Below, one piece after another: positions 1 to 8,391 of a DNA stretch of 64,000 bases. Positions within the stretch are counted from its first letter, which is position 1. The number at the start of each line of letters is the position of its first letter. The translations under genes were made by a program, and so were the position numbers. The notes below the pieces were generated by a model that was given only the letters and a program-made list of their open reading frames with translations, ran no database searches and was not told where the DNA came from. Source of the stretch: CAVVEC01 sp963770485 (GTDB lineage: Bacteria > Acidobacteriota > Terriglobia > Terriglobales > Acidobacteriaceae); contig CAVYPX010000016.1 in NCBI GenBank assembly GCA_963770485.1, positions 186,001 to 250,000 of the forward strand. Reading direction: 5' to 3'.

Positions 1-127
1 GGGCGGACACTTTTGTCCGCCGCTTTCCATTTCCTGCTTGCCGCTTCTGAGCGAATGATTTGAGCGACCAAACTGCTGTCTTTAGGGGGAGATCAACTTG
101 AAGAGCGGCGGACAAGAGTGTTCGCCC
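1..127. repeat. MITE-like element with inverted ends
   Basis: Bases 1-24 and the reverse complement of 104-127 match at 22 of 24 positions, giving an element of about 127 bp with terminal inverted repeats. Each end is itself a small hairpin (GGCGGACA/TGTCCGCC type). The element lies 17 bp beyond the stop codon of the neighbouring minus-strand VWA gene, so it could also work as a transcription terminator. It contains no open frame. The left boundary touches the window start, so its true end is not visible. Confidence 0.6.
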
Positions 128-144
128 CACACTGAACAACAGGC

Positions 145-1200
145 CTAATCCCGCTTGGGAACCGCATAATAGCCGGTCCGGGCCTGGATCTTGTAGTCCT
201 TGTTGTTGGTGTGGATCTCGACCTTGCGGAAGGTGCCGTCCAGCTTGGCATTGGTCGAGGTGTAGCCGATATTGTACTGGCTCCGCAGTTCGGTCGCGAT
301 CTGGTCGAATCCCTCCTTTAGTTTCTCGAGCTTGTTGCCGACCTCGATGACGCGGCCGCCGGTTTCCTGCGTAAGCTTTCTCATTTCGCTATCGCCGGAA
401 TAACCGCCAAAGCCATAAAACCCACGATCCGCACAAAGCAGCACATAGACGATGCTGTCGGATTTCTGCGCGGCTTCAATGGCGTCCTTGATCTTGAGCT
501 GGCTGCCCTGGTCTTCGCCATCGGTAAGAAGAATCATCGCCTTGCGCCCAACCTGCTGAGACAATTCGTCGTGCGAGGCCAAGTAAACCGCGTCGTAAAG
601 CAGGGTGCCCTTAGGAGTACCCACAGTCGGGATGGTTCCTCCGCCCAAGCCGGGAATGCCCATGCCTCCGCCGCCGGCGGTATTGATCTTTGCTGTATTG
701 AGAGCTGTCTTAAGCAAGTGCACGGAGCTGGTGAAATCTTGCAGCAGGTCCACGCTCACGTCAAAGCTGATGACAAAAGCCATATCCTTGTCGCGAAGGA
801 TTTGGCTGAGAAAGTCGCCGCCCACTTGCTTTTCCATGTCGAGCACGCGCGCCTGGCTGCCGCTTGAATCAATCAGAATCCCCAGCGTCAGCGGGAGATT
901 GGACTCCGCGGCAAAATACTTGATGGTCTGCGGCTTGCCATCCTCGAGAATCTGAAATTGATCCTTGGTCAGGTTGGGGATCAGCGCTCCCTTCTTGTCC
1001 TTGACATTGAAAAAAAGCTGGACCACGTTCACGTTTACTTTCAACGTCTCCATGGACTGGTCCTGCGCTTGGTCCTGGTTCTGGTCCTGGTTTTGGGCAG
1101 AAGACTGCGCCGGTTGCTGGGCGCTAGCCGGGCAGAGCCCCAAAAACACGACCAGAAGCGGAACAGCAATCAGAACCCTAAACGTATGGGCTTTGGACAT
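145..1200 (-). CDS. Secreted VWA-domain protein (acidobacterial VWFA-related family)
   Basis: A 351-aa exported protein. Residues 1-28 form a signal peptide (hydrophobic core, cleavage near ASA-QQ), followed by a Gln/Asp-rich linker (29-50). A short beta-rich N-terminal module carrying an FQILEDGKPQ motif (82-91) precedes a von Willebrand factor A domain with an intact MIDAS-type DSSGS at 111-115 and a later ILLTDGEDQGS strand. A Gly-rich insertion lies near residues 175-195. The family is expanded in Acidobacteria; its ligand is unknown and a role in adhesion or envelope protein interactions is inference. It is divergent from a paralogue starting 81 bp away, with which it may share a promoter region. 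Confidence 0.85.
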   Translation of the reverse strand: MSKAHTFRVLIAVPLLVVFLGLCPASAQQPAQSSAQNQDQNQDQAQDQSMETLKVNVNVVQLFFNVKDKKGALIPNLTKDQFQILEDGKPQTIKYFAAESNLPLTLGILIDSSGSQARVLDMEKQVGGDFLSQILRDKDMAFVISFDVSVDLLQDFTSSVHLLKTALNTAKINTAGGGGMGIPGLGGGTIPTVGTPKGTLLYDAVYLASHDELSQQVGRKAMILLTDGEDQGSQLKIKDAIEAAQKSDSIVYVLLCADRGFYGFGGYSGDSEMRKLTQETGGRVIEVGNKLEKLKEGFDQIATELRSQYNIGYTSTNAKLDGTFRKVEIHTNNKDYKIQARTGYYAVPKRD

Positions 1201-1281
1201 GAAAGTATTCTCTCGCTCTTTTTGTTAGTCTATTCCTCTAGCGTTAGATGCACCAAGTGGGGCGATTCAGCATCCGAATTA

Positions 1282-2682
1282 ATGGCTAGTCTACGCGAAG
1301 AAAGGTCTCCAGTGCTCGCACCAGTCTATAGGCTACAGACGGCTGCCGTTCTCGCAATCATACTGTTTCTTCTGGCCTTAGGGACCGGAACCGCTCAGCA
1401 GCAGTCCAACCCCCAACCCGAGCAGAAGCAGGACATTCCCGACGCGCCTTCTGCTAGCCAGCCTCCGCAGACGTTCCCCACTGCCCCTCCGGATGAACCC
1501 CAAGCTCCCCCCGCAAACCAAGCGCCTCCGGGCGAACAAGCACCTCCGCCGAGTGCAGCACCGCCATCATCTGCGGCAGCGCCTTCTTCGCCGTCCCAAG
1601 AGGAAGCTCCCGGACCTCCGCCGCCGTTCAAGATCGACACAGTCCCGCCAGGCAGTACGATTGCAGAGCCGTCGGGCACAGCAGGGGAGCTCTACAAGCT
1701 CTCGGTGAACGTCAACCAGGTGATCGTGCCAGTCCGGGTGACGGACGAATCCGGTCATTTGGTCGACGGGCTGCTGCCTGGAGATTTCTCCGTGTATGAG
1801 GACGGTAAGAAAGAGGCGATGAACTTCTTCACCAGCGATCCGCTGGCCATGTCGGCCGCGGTCATCATTGATCTGGGTATGCCCGATATCGCAGTGCAGA
1901 AGGTGAATCGGACGTTCCCCGCTCTGCAGGGAGCTTTTGGCCAGTTTGACGAGGTGGCGATTTATACCTATAGCAACACCGTCGCCCGCGTCGCCGACTT
2001 CAGCGCAGTGGGGCGAAAACTCGATGCAGTGCTCAACGAACTGAAAACCAAGCGCGGCGAGAATAACGGCGTGCCCGTAACCGGTGGTCCCCTGGGACCC
2101 CAGGGACCGATGGTGAACAATATTCCCATCGAAGGCGGACCTCCGCCGGTGATTACACCCAGCAAGCAGTCTCGCGTGTTGAACGATGCGATCCTCGCGG
2201 CGGCCCGGGACCTGAGCACGAGAAAGAAAGACCGTCGCAAGATCATCTTCGTCATCAGCGACGGCAAAGAATACCGCAGCGACGCCAGCTATGGGGATGT
2301 ATTGAAGGTCCTGCTTTCCAACGGGATTGCGGTTTATGGCGTGGCTGTGGAGGGATCGGCTATTCCGGGTTACAGCAAGCTGGAAAGGCTGCATCTGCCC
2401 AAGATGGGATATAGCGACATCCTGCCGAAGTACGCCAACGCAACCGCTGGCGAGATTCTTAGTGAGTACTCACGTTCCGCTATTGAAAGCGTCTATCAGC
2501 GGGTGATCGGCGACGCCCGTAACGAGTACACTCTGGGCTACGCTACCCGCGCCACCCTTAGCAGCAGCTACCGCGAGGTCGAAGTCCGCGTGGACCGTCC
2601 GGGCTGCAAGTCATCGGACCTGCGTCCTTGCGTTCTGGTGTATGCCAAGGCTGGTTATTACCCATTGCCGATCGGTCACTAG
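1282..2682 (+). CDS. Secreted proline-rich VWA-domain protein with degenerate MIDAS
   Basis: About 466 aa, paralogous to the divergent VWA gene. The ATG at 1282 is chosen because it gives a hydrophobic export segment (about residues 20-38, ending near GTAQQQ) and lies outside the neighbour; the frame stays open further upstream only because it crosses the antisense of that gene. A Pro/Ala/Gln-rich low-complexity stretch (about 40-130) precedes the VNQVIVPVRVTDESGHLVDG module and the VWA fold. The MIDAS position reads DLGMP (about residue 197) rather than DxSxS, so metal-dependent binding may be lost. A Pro/Gly-rich loop lies near 265-295. The C-terminus has the family motif NEYTLGY. Function unknown. 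Confidence 0.82.
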   Translation: MASLREERSPVLAPVYRLQTAAVLAIILFLLALGTGTAQQQSNPQPEQKQDIPDAPSASQPPQTFPTAPPDEPQAPPANQAPPGEQAPPPSAAPPSSAAAPSSPSQEEAPGPPPPFKIDTVPPGSTIAEPSGTAGELYKLSVNVNQVIVPVRVTDESGHLVDGLLPGDFSVYEDGKKEAMNFFTSDPLAMSAAVIIDLGMPDIAVQKVNRTFPALQGAFGQFDEVAIYTYSNTVARVADFSAVGRKLDAVLNELKTKRGENNGVPVTGGPLGPQGPMVNNIPIEGGPPPVITPSKQSRVLNDAILAAARDLSTRKKDRRKIIFVISDGKEYRSDASYGDVLKVLLSNGIAVYGVAVEGSAIPGYSKLERLHLPKMGYSDILPKYANATAGEILSEYSRSAIESVYQRVIGDARNEYTLGYATRATLSSSYREVEVRVDRPGCKSSDLRPCVLVYAKAGYYPLPIGH

Positions 2683-2791
2683 GCCGTTCCCCTCTGAGGC
2701 CAGGAGTTTCCGCCCCCTATCCACGACGCTGCCGGTAGTATGTTAATTTCGAGCTTGGCGGCAGCGACTGGATAAAGCGGGGGAGAATACG

Positions 2792-2935
2792 ATGATCGCG
2801 AGAATTTGGCAGGGACGCACCCGGCCAGGCATGGGCAAACCCTACTTTTCCTATTTGGAGCAGACTGGGCTGAAGGAGTATCAAGCAACCGAAGGTTTTA
2901 AAGACGTTCTCGTTCTGACTCGGGAGATCGGAGAT
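2792..2935 (+). pseudogene. Remnant of an antibiotic biosynthesis monooxygenase-like gene
   Basis: Translation from ATG 2792 (preceded by a GGGGGAG ribosome-binding site) begins MIARIWQGRT and continues to about VLTREIGDV. From memory this matches the first half of small ABM-superfamily proteins, which normally run to about 100 aa. After residue 48 the similarity stops; the frame stays open only by reading antisense through the convergent amidohydrolase gene. The 3' half therefore appears to be lost. Whether deletion or frameshift removed it cannot be told by eye. Confidence 0.5.
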
Positions 2936-2986
2936 GTCTGGTCCTCGACGGAGCGTGGTGACAGGATGCCTCGCCTCACCGTCTCA

Positions 2987-4264
2987 TCAAGGCTGGACGC
3001 CCGCATGGAAAGGAATCGCACCCCGAGCGGCGTTCTTGTAAACAACGCCGCCCTTCATTACAAATACAACGCGCCGAACGGCTGTGATGTCTTTCAACGG
3101 ATCCCCATCGAGCGCAATGATATCCGCCTGCAGGCCGGGGGCGATCGAGCCAATCTGATCACCCATGCCCAACGCTTCCGCCCCCAGAGAATTGGCAGAG
3201 ACCATCGCGGCCATCGGGTCCACACCGCAGTCACGCACGCGGTCGATGAACTCCTCGGCATTGCGCCCGTGCGCGCCCGCGACCGCATCCGTGCCAAAAA
3301 CCATTTCTAGCCCCGGAGTCTTCGCTGCGTGTTGCACGATCTCGTGGTCCATGGGAAGAATCTTCTCCATGGCTGCAAATCCCTCGGCAGTGTAACCGGG
3401 TGTGCCGAGATACTTTTCTTTGTTCAGCAAGTAGTTTTCAATGACCAACCCGGCTTGTGGATCCAAATAGGTGCCCTTCTCCGCCATCAATTTCAAGTCG
3501 TCGTCTGTGGCCAGCGTACCGTGCTCAACTTCGGTGCATCCCGCGAGAGTCGCAGCGCGGACCGCTTCTTTGTAAGCGTGCACCAGCGCGCGCAGTCCCT
3601 GCTTCTTTGCTTCATCACACGCCGCGTTCAATTGCTCCTGCGAAAGGGTCATGCCTCCGCCCTGGCGGATGGACTCCGACGCGAAGATTTTGATCAGGTC
3701 CGCGCCGGCTTGCTTTTGCTTCCTCACATAAGCGCGGATTTCATCGGGCGTGCCGGTCGCCTCGCCTCGTCCTTCGAGCGGCTCCGCGGCCGTCAGAATA
3801 CGCGGGCCGGGGAGTAATCCTTTCGCGATGGCATCACGCAGCGGAATATCGTTGGGCGAGCCCACACTTTGCACCGTCGTGAAGCCTGCCATCAGCGTCA
3901 CCCATGCATTCGACGCAGCTTGATAGGCATCCTCTTGTGTTGTCCCTTCCGTGCCCGCGTTTTTCCCGTCCCTGCCGAAGATCCACGTAATGTGCACGTG
4001 GGCGTCAATCCAGCCAGGCAACACCGTCAGGCCGCGCAGGTCGTAGTCCACCGGCCCCTCGACGGTAGGAGCTATCGCAACAATCTTTGAGCCCTCGATC
4101 ACGATGCGAACGTCGTGCAATATGTGGCCCTTGCCATCCAGCAGCACGCTCGCGGCAATTACGATGTGTTGGCTCGACGCCGACGTGTGTGCAGGAATTC
4201 GAGGCGCCAGGGCGCAGACGCCAATAATGATGAGCATGCATGAAGCGACTTTCGCAGGTCGCAT
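2987..4264 (-). CDS. Secreted metal-dependent amidohydrolase (imidazolonepropionase/prolidase-like)
   Basis: A 425-aa amidohydrolase-superfamily enzyme. The start at 4264 is preceded by AAGGAGG at an ideal distance and creates a signal peptide (about residues 1-26), so earlier in-frame ATGs are rejected. It has the metal-binding DAHVH after the first beta strand, a lysine in LIKIFAS, His residues in VHAYK and VEHG, and the catalytic Asp in FGTDAV, so the binuclear site seems complete. Relatives include Xaa-Pro dipeptidases and aryl-dipeptide/carbamate hydrolases, so a periplasmic peptide or amide hydrolase is likely; the substrate cannot be read from sequence. It is convergent with the ABM remnant. 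Confidence 0.85.
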   Translation of the reverse strand: MRPAKVASCMLIIIGVCALAPRIPAHTSASSQHIVIAASVLLDGKGHILHDVRIVIEGSKIVAIAPTVEGPVDYDLRGLTVLPGWIDAHVHITWIFGRDGKNAGTEGTTQEDAYQAASNAWVTLMAGFTTVQSVGSPNDIPLRDAIAKGLLPGPRILTAAEPLEGRGEATGTPDEIRAYVRKQKQAGADLIKIFASESIRQGGGMTLSQEQLNAACDEAKKQGLRALVHAYKEAVRAATLAGCTEVEHGTLATDDDLKLMAEKGTYLDPQAGLVIENYLLNKEKYLGTPGYTAEGFAAMEKILPMDHEIVQHAAKTPGLEMVFGTDAVAGAHGRNAEEFIDRVRDCGVDPMAAMVSANSLGAEALGMGDQIGSIAPGLQADIIALDGDPLKDITAVRRVVFVMKGGVVYKNAARGAIPFHAGVQP

Positions 4265-4810
4265 GACGGTTCCTCCTTCGGCTCGATCTGAAGTGCGAAC
4301 CAATTCTGCAGCTTTCTGAACCTGAATTCCGATTCGGATCTCTGGTTTGTGCATTGTAGGCGTCTAGCCCGCAGCCTGTACAGAAAGCGCGTAGACGGCC
4401 CGCCGCGCCAGCGGCCTAGTCCTCGCCGGCTAACCGGAAGTTATGCCCCGGACGGACTCACAACGACGCTGGCCAGAAGCCGGCTTCGAGGAGGCCGGTG
4501 CTGACTCGCCGGCGAAGTGCTCGCGGACCAGACCAAACAAATTGTCAAAAAACCGGACGACGACGTTCGATCAACGTCGTATGTGCCTTTTCGTCACGTT
4601 ATCGCATTCCTTGCAGTCATGAGCGAAACCATCAAGCCATATCTTGCGGACAAAACAATTCTGCTGAAAAAAAAAGGCATCGAGCCCGGTGCAAGTCAAT
4701 TCAAATACAGCTGAAGCTTTGGATCGGCCCATACGCTGACACCAGTCAGGTACCCAACGAGTGGTGATCTGTTCGAGACTCTCCGACGAAGAAATTGAAA
4801 GGCTCTGGAT
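4265..4810. other. Long intergenic region without convincing genes
   Basis: About 545 bp between the amidohydrolase start and an alpha/beta-hydrolase remnant. Short frames exist (for example one of 65 codons from 4517), but none has a good ribosome-binding site or recognisable similarity. The stretch around 4500-4800 is richer in A than its surroundings, which fits decayed or acquired DNA next to a gene remnant. Confidence 0.5.
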
Positions 4811-5050
4811 ATGCATATGAGATCTTACGAGAATAGGGGGCGAACTCCCGCGATCCTTGCCGATGATGGCACTACCACCACCCATGTGCCTCACCCATCC
4901 ATCCACCGCGTCGAAGCGGATGGTGTGACCGTCTTCTACCGGCAGGCGGTCTCAGCAGCGGACGCTCCGGTGGTGCTATTGCTGCACGGCTTCCCGACAT
5001 CATCAGTTTCTTGCAAAGGTGGTTGGCTGAAGCTGGCGGGCAAGCAGTAA
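4811..5050 (+). pseudogene. N-terminal remnant of an alpha/beta hydrolase (haloalkane dehalogenase-like)
   Basis: A 79-codon frame whose central part (IHRVEADGVTVFYRQA, then APVVLLLHGFPTSS) closely matches the start of haloalkane-dehalogenase/epoxide-hydrolase-like enzymes of roughly 290-300 aa. The strand-loop with the oxyanion HG is present, but the protein stops 13 codons after it and lacks the nucleophile elbow, acid and histidine. It cannot be an active hydrolase. An intact member of the same superfamily follows at 5529, so this may be a decayed relative or a deletion scar. Confidence 0.65.
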
Positions 5051-5083
5051 GCCGCGTCGCCAGCTGCGTATGGAGGCGGATCT

Positions 5084-5356
5084 ATGGAAACGATCCGTAG
5101 TTCGAAATCTTTGGGCTTGGGCGGAGTGACAATGATCGCCACCGCAATCGGTGCGGTGGCGGTTGGCGCGTTCGCGATCGGTGCATTGGCCATTGGGCGG
5201 TTGGCGATCCGTCGCGTCCTGCTGGGGAGGGCCGAATTCAATTCGCTCGAAATTCAGAATCTCACCGTGAAACGACTGCGTGTCGCCGAACTCATTGTCA
5301 GCGACTCGCTCAGGCTTCCCGAAGGCGATGTCGATCGCAAGATCTCATCGTCATAA
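5084..5356 (+). CDS. Small repetitive membrane protein
   Basis: A 90-aa protein with a strong ribosome-binding site (GGAGGCGG at 5072-5079). Residues 12-45 form a hydrophobic segment with a periodic pattern (IGAVAVGAFAIGALAIGRLAI), about five residues per repeat with alternating Gly/Ala and Ile/Val. The tail is a second periodic segment (FNSLEIQNLTVKRLRVAEL and on) with alternating polar and apolar residues, like a short beta-solenoid. Similar small proteins occur in several soil bacteria; no function is known to me. Membrane location is inferred from hydrophobicity. Confidence 0.65.
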   Translation: METIRSSKSLGLGGVTMIATAIGAVAVGAFAIGALAIGRLAIRRVLLGRAEFNSLEIQNLTVKRLRVAELIVSDSLRLPEGDVDRKISSS

Positions 5357-5528
5357 TCTGTCTTCCCAATTGGAAGAAGGAATCAAATGGCGGACCCCGA
5401 ACCCACAGCAAACGGAAACGAAATTTCCTGCGACCGGCGCCCCGAGCAGGCCCGTACGGCCTGATCGGAAAACATGGTTGTTTTGTAGATGTTTCTTAGA
5501 ACGAAAAATCACACAAGGAGAAGAAGTT

Positions 5529-6368
5529 ATGCCCACGATCACCACAAAAGATGGCACCACCATTTACTACAAGGACTGGGGAAAAGGCCAGCCTATAGTG
5601 TTCAGTCACGGATGGCCACTCAGCGCGGACGACTGGGACGGACAGATGCTGTTCTTCGGCCAGCGCGGTTATCGAGTCATCGCGCATGACCGGCGAGGGC
5701 ACGGCCGTTCCGCCCAGACTTGGGATGGCAACGATATGGACACTTATGCCGACGATCTCGCGGCTCTGACCGAGAAGCTCGACCTGAACAACGCAATCCA
5801 TGTGGGCCATTCCACCGGCGGCGGAGAGGTTGCCCGTTACATTGGGCGGCACGGCACAGAACGTGTCGGCATGGCCGTGCTGATCAGCGCAGTGCCACCG
5901 CTGATGTTGAAAACGGACAAAAATCCCGCTGGCTCGCCCATCTCGGTCTTCGACGGCCTCCGCGCCGAACTGGCGAAAAATCGAGCGCAGTTTTACAGGG
6001 ACATTACCCTCCCGTTCTACGGCTACAACCGCCCCGGCGCCAAGATTTCCGAAGGTATCCGAGAGCACTGGTGGTTGCAAGGGATGATGGGAGGGATGAA
6101 GGCACACTACGACTGTATCAAGGCCTTCTCCGAGACGGATTTCACGGAAGATCTCAAAAAGTTCGACGTGCCAACTCTCATTCTTCATGGTGACGACGAC
6201 CAGATCGTGCCCATCGCCGCGGCGGGTCCGATGTCCGCGAAGATCGTGAAGAATGCCACGCTGAAGGTATATCCGGGCTTTCCGCACGGGATGCCGACAA
6301 CCAATGCGGATCAGATCAATGCCGACCTGCTTGGGTTCATCAGGCAGAGACAAGAAGCAGCAGCGTAA
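5529..6368 (+). CDS. Alpha/beta hydrolase, non-haem chloroperoxidase/esterase type
   Basis: A 279-aa cytosolic hydrolase starting at ATG 5529, preceded by AGGAGAAG; the upstream in-frame extension is rejected. The fold markers are all visible: VFSHGWPLS (oxyanion loop, about 28-36), the nucleophile elbow GHSTGGG with Ser near residue 98, the acidic residue in LILHGDDDQIVP, and the final His in GFPHGM. Family members are annotated as cofactor-free haloperoxidases, but the normal role is usually ester or lactone hydrolysis and perhydrolysis. Length is typical. The substrate is unknown. Confidence 0.9.
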   Translation: MPTITTKDGTTIYYKDWGKGQPIVFSHGWPLSADDWDGQMLFFGQRGYRVIAHDRRGHGRSAQTWDGNDMDTYADDLAALTEKLDLNNAIHVGHSTGGGEVARYIGRHGTERVGMAVLISAVPPLMLKTDKNPAGSPISVFDGLRAELAKNRAQFYRDITLPFYGYNRPGAKISEGIREHWWLQGMMGGMKAHYDCIKAFSETDFTEDLKKFDVPTLILHGDDDQIVPIAAAGPMSAKIVKNATLKVYPGFPHGMPTTNADQINADLLGFIRQRQEAAA

Positions 6369-6375
6369 GAGTAAT

Positions 6376-6440
6376 CCGGCCTTGCCTCCCAGAGGGAAGG
6401 CCGGATGTCCAAAACTGTGCGGGCGCAACGCGCCCGCACA
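6376..6440. terminator. Two adjacent strong hairpins after the hydrolase gene
   Basis: Bases 6376-6404 pair CCGGCCTT with AAGGCCGG. Bases 6416-6440 form a perfect 11-bp stem (TGTGCGGGCGC/GCGCCCGCACA) with a 3-base loop. There is no following T-run, so factor-independent termination is not certain; they may equally be GC-rich repeat palindromes of the kind common in Acidobacteria. Confidence 0.5.
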
Positions 6441-6493
6441 GACCGCGATTGACAAGAAGGCCAAAGATCAGTCTAAGACGGACGGAGGAAGTC

Positions 6494-6919
6494 ATGTCAA
6501 GAGATTCGCGAATGCTCGCAGGGATCCTTCTCGTCGTCATTCCCAGCGTGATGTATGGAGGCTCAACTCTTCTCGGCTTGCTGACCGGAAATGCGCCCGG
6601 GTACGCCGACAATCCGTTGCGGCATGATCTGTGGCGCGCCGGTCATGCGCACGCCGGTGTCTATCTGGTCCTGTCGCTGGTCATGCTTCGGTATGTTGAC
6701 GAGGCGGTGCTTTCACCCTTCTGGAAATGGCTTGCCCGCGCCGGTGCGCCGATCGCCGCAATTCTAATCCCCGCTGCGTTCTTTCTGTCCGTCGCGTCCC
6801 CGACGGCGACGCACCCCAACGGCTTCATGAATCTCGCATACATCGGCGCACTGTTTCTCGCTGGCGCCGTTCTAAGCCTCGGAGTGGGTCTCATCCGCGC
6901 TGCACGGCGAGGGGAATGA
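6494..6919 (+). CDS. Small integral membrane protein, four predicted TM helices
   Basis: A 141-aa membrane protein. ATG 6494 follows GGAGGAAG at 6484-6491, so the upstream ATG at 6449 is not used. Hydrophobic helices lie near residues 7-27, 50-70, 80-103 and 112-135, separated by short loops; a conserved-looking HDLWRAGHAHAGVYLVLS stretch has several histidines that could face a metal or haem. I do not recognise a named family or function. Confidence 0.75.
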   Translation: MSRDSRMLAGILLVVIPSVMYGGSTLLGLLTGNAPGYADNPLRHDLWRAGHAHAGVYLVLSLVMLRYVDEAVLSPFWKWLARAGAPIAAILIPAAFFLSVASPTATHPNGFMNLAYIGALFLAGAVLSLGVGLIRAARRGE

Positions 6920-7308
6920 TGACACACAGTCGTAGAGTGCTGGCCCCTCGCCGCCGCTGAATTCCTGACCACAAAGAGGAGATGCGATCGCTCGCGATCA
7001 CGTTTCCGGCTTCGCAGTAAACCGGCCTCGTTGCCCAAAACTGGGAAGATCTGGGGGGAAATATGAGGACCAAGTTCGCACTGCTCCCCTCGACCTGGCG
7101 CATGAGGCTCCGACCAAAGCCGCCAACGACCGGCAGACCGTATTGTCGAACTTCATCAGAGGTCTCGTGTGACGCCGACCGCCTGCGGGCTCCCAAACCG
7201 GAATTTTGTGCTCGATTATCTCCCTCAATACAAGGAGCTTAGCGCACCATACGAGAATCTCTCCCGATCCTGCATCTTTCTGATTTCCCCGCCCGTATAT
7301 CCGGTAGC
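6920..7308. other. Intergenic region upstream of the sigma factor operon
   Basis: About 390 bp. A 59-codon frame from 7061 with a G-rich upstream stretch was examined and not accepted, because its translation looks like random GC-rich sequence. The promoter of the downstream sigma-factor operon should lie here, but no clear -35/-10 pair was identified. Confidence 0.4.
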
Positions 7309-7902
7309 ATGAACGCCGCAGCATATTACTTCGTGAATGGCATGGAGTCCGAGGCCAGCGCAATTGCTCGCGGTCTTCGCCGGCGTGATCCGGATTTGTT
7401 GGACCGCCTCATCGAGCAGTACCAACACCGGCTGCTCCGGTATCTTGTTTACCTGGCCGGAAATCGCGAACTGGCCGAGGACCTGTTCCAGGAAACCTGG
7501 ATTCGCGTGCTGGAACGCGGCCATCAGTACGACGGCAGGCACGAATTCAGCACGTGGCTTTACGCGGTAGCGCGGAATTTGACGATTGATTATTTGCGGA
7601 AGAAGAGCCCGGTCAGCCTGGATGGGCTGATGGAGGACGACGAGCACGCACCGCTCGAACCGGTCGACAGCCGGCCCATGGCGTGGGAAGTCGTGCACCA
7701 GCACGAACAAACCGACCGCGTCAGCGCAGCTTTGGTGAGCATCCCGGTGGAATATCGCGAGACCGTGGTGTTGCGCTTTCAGGAAGGACTAGCTTTGGAC
7801 GAGATTGCCACGGTAACCGGGGCGCCGGTGGGCACGGTGAAGTCGCGGCTATATCGCGGGCTGAATTTGCTGATGTCGCGGCTAAAGGGAGCGCAGGCAT
7901 GA
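7309..7902 (+). CDS. ECF-type RNA polymerase sigma factor
   Basis: Up to 197 aa. Sigma region 2 spans about residues 25-95 (LLDRLIEQYQHRLLRYLVYL, then AEDLFQETWIRVLE and FSTWLYAVARNLTIDYLRKK). Region 4 spans about 140-190, with a helix-turn-helix (LDEIATVTGAPVGTVKSRLY). The linker DGLMEDDEHAPLEPVDS is acidic. Starts at 7309 (ATG), 7333 (GTG) and 7342 (ATG) are all possible; none has a strong ribosome-binding site. Its stop overlaps the anti-sigma gene by 4 bp (ATGA), showing translational coupling. The signal sensed is unknown. Confidence 0.9.
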   Translation: MNAAAYYFVNGMESEASAIARGLRRRDPDLLDRLIEQYQHRLLRYLVYLAGNRELAEDLFQETWIRVLERGHQYDGRHEFSTWLYAVARNLTIDYLRKKSPVSLDGLMEDDEHAPLEPVDSRPMAWEVVHQHEQTDRVSAALVSIPVEYRETVVLRFQEGLALDEIATVTGAPVGTVKSRLYRGLNLLMSRLKGAQA

Positions 7903-8360
7903 CGCGGAACTCACATGACGAGGCACGGGAGCTGATCGCTCTGGGTGGAGGTTTCTCGGACGCGCAGCAGGCCTGGCTGCGGGCCCACCTCGAGGAATGC
8001 GAAGCATGCCGTCATTACGCGGAAGCAGCGGACCTTTTGGTTCGCAGTTTGCGTTCGTTGCCGCTCGCCGCGGATTCCCGGCTGGTGCGAGCCACGCAGA
8101 TGCGGGTGCGCTTCCACGCCCGCAGACTGCGGGAGACGCGGGAACGCCTCTGGCTGGTAGGGATGGCTTGTCTGGGCGTGGGCCTTTCTGCGACGCTGAC
8201 CGTCCCCTTTCTGTGGAGACTCTTCGCATGGATGGGGGAATGGGCGGGCGTTTCGAGCTGGGTGTGGCAAGCGGGTTTTGCATTCTTCTGGATCGCACCG
8301 GCGCTGGTGGTGAGTGCGCTTCTCCTAGCTCGCGGCACTCATTTGACCAGCAACGAGTAA
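7899..8360 (+). CDS. Membrane anti-sigma factor with zinc-finger (ZAS) domain
   Basis: A 153-aa protein whose ATG overlaps the sigma-factor stop. The N-terminal domain has the HxxxCxxC signature (HLEECEAC, about residues 30-37) of zinc-binding anti-sigma factors. Two hydrophobic helices follow (about 88-112 and 125-147), so the domain faces the cytoplasm and is tethered to the membrane. It most likely holds the upstream ECF sigma factor inactive until an envelope signal releases it; this is inferred from family and operon structure. Confidence 0.85.
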   Translation: MTRNSHDEARELIALGGGFSDAQQAWLRAHLEECEACRHYAEAADLLVRSLRSLPLAADSRLVRATQMRVRFHARRLRETRERLWLVGMACLGVGLSATLTVPFLWRLFAWMGEWAGVSSWVWQAGFAFFWIAPALVVSALLLARGTHLTSNE

Positions 8361-8391
8361 AAGCAATGGAGATGAGAAAGCGGACAAATTT

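Noticed and set aside
958..1281. 108-codon N-terminal extension of the second VWA protein
   Set aside because: It lies antisense within the neighbouring VWA gene and the signal sequence is placed correctly only with the ATG at 1282.
4498..4767. Two short frames in the gap after the amidohydrolase
   Set aside because: No ribosome-binding site, no similarity recognised, and composition like random sequence.
7061..7240. 59-codon frame upstream of the sigma factor
   Set aside because: The translation has no domain-like pattern; the G-rich upstream stretch is not a clear ribosome-binding site.
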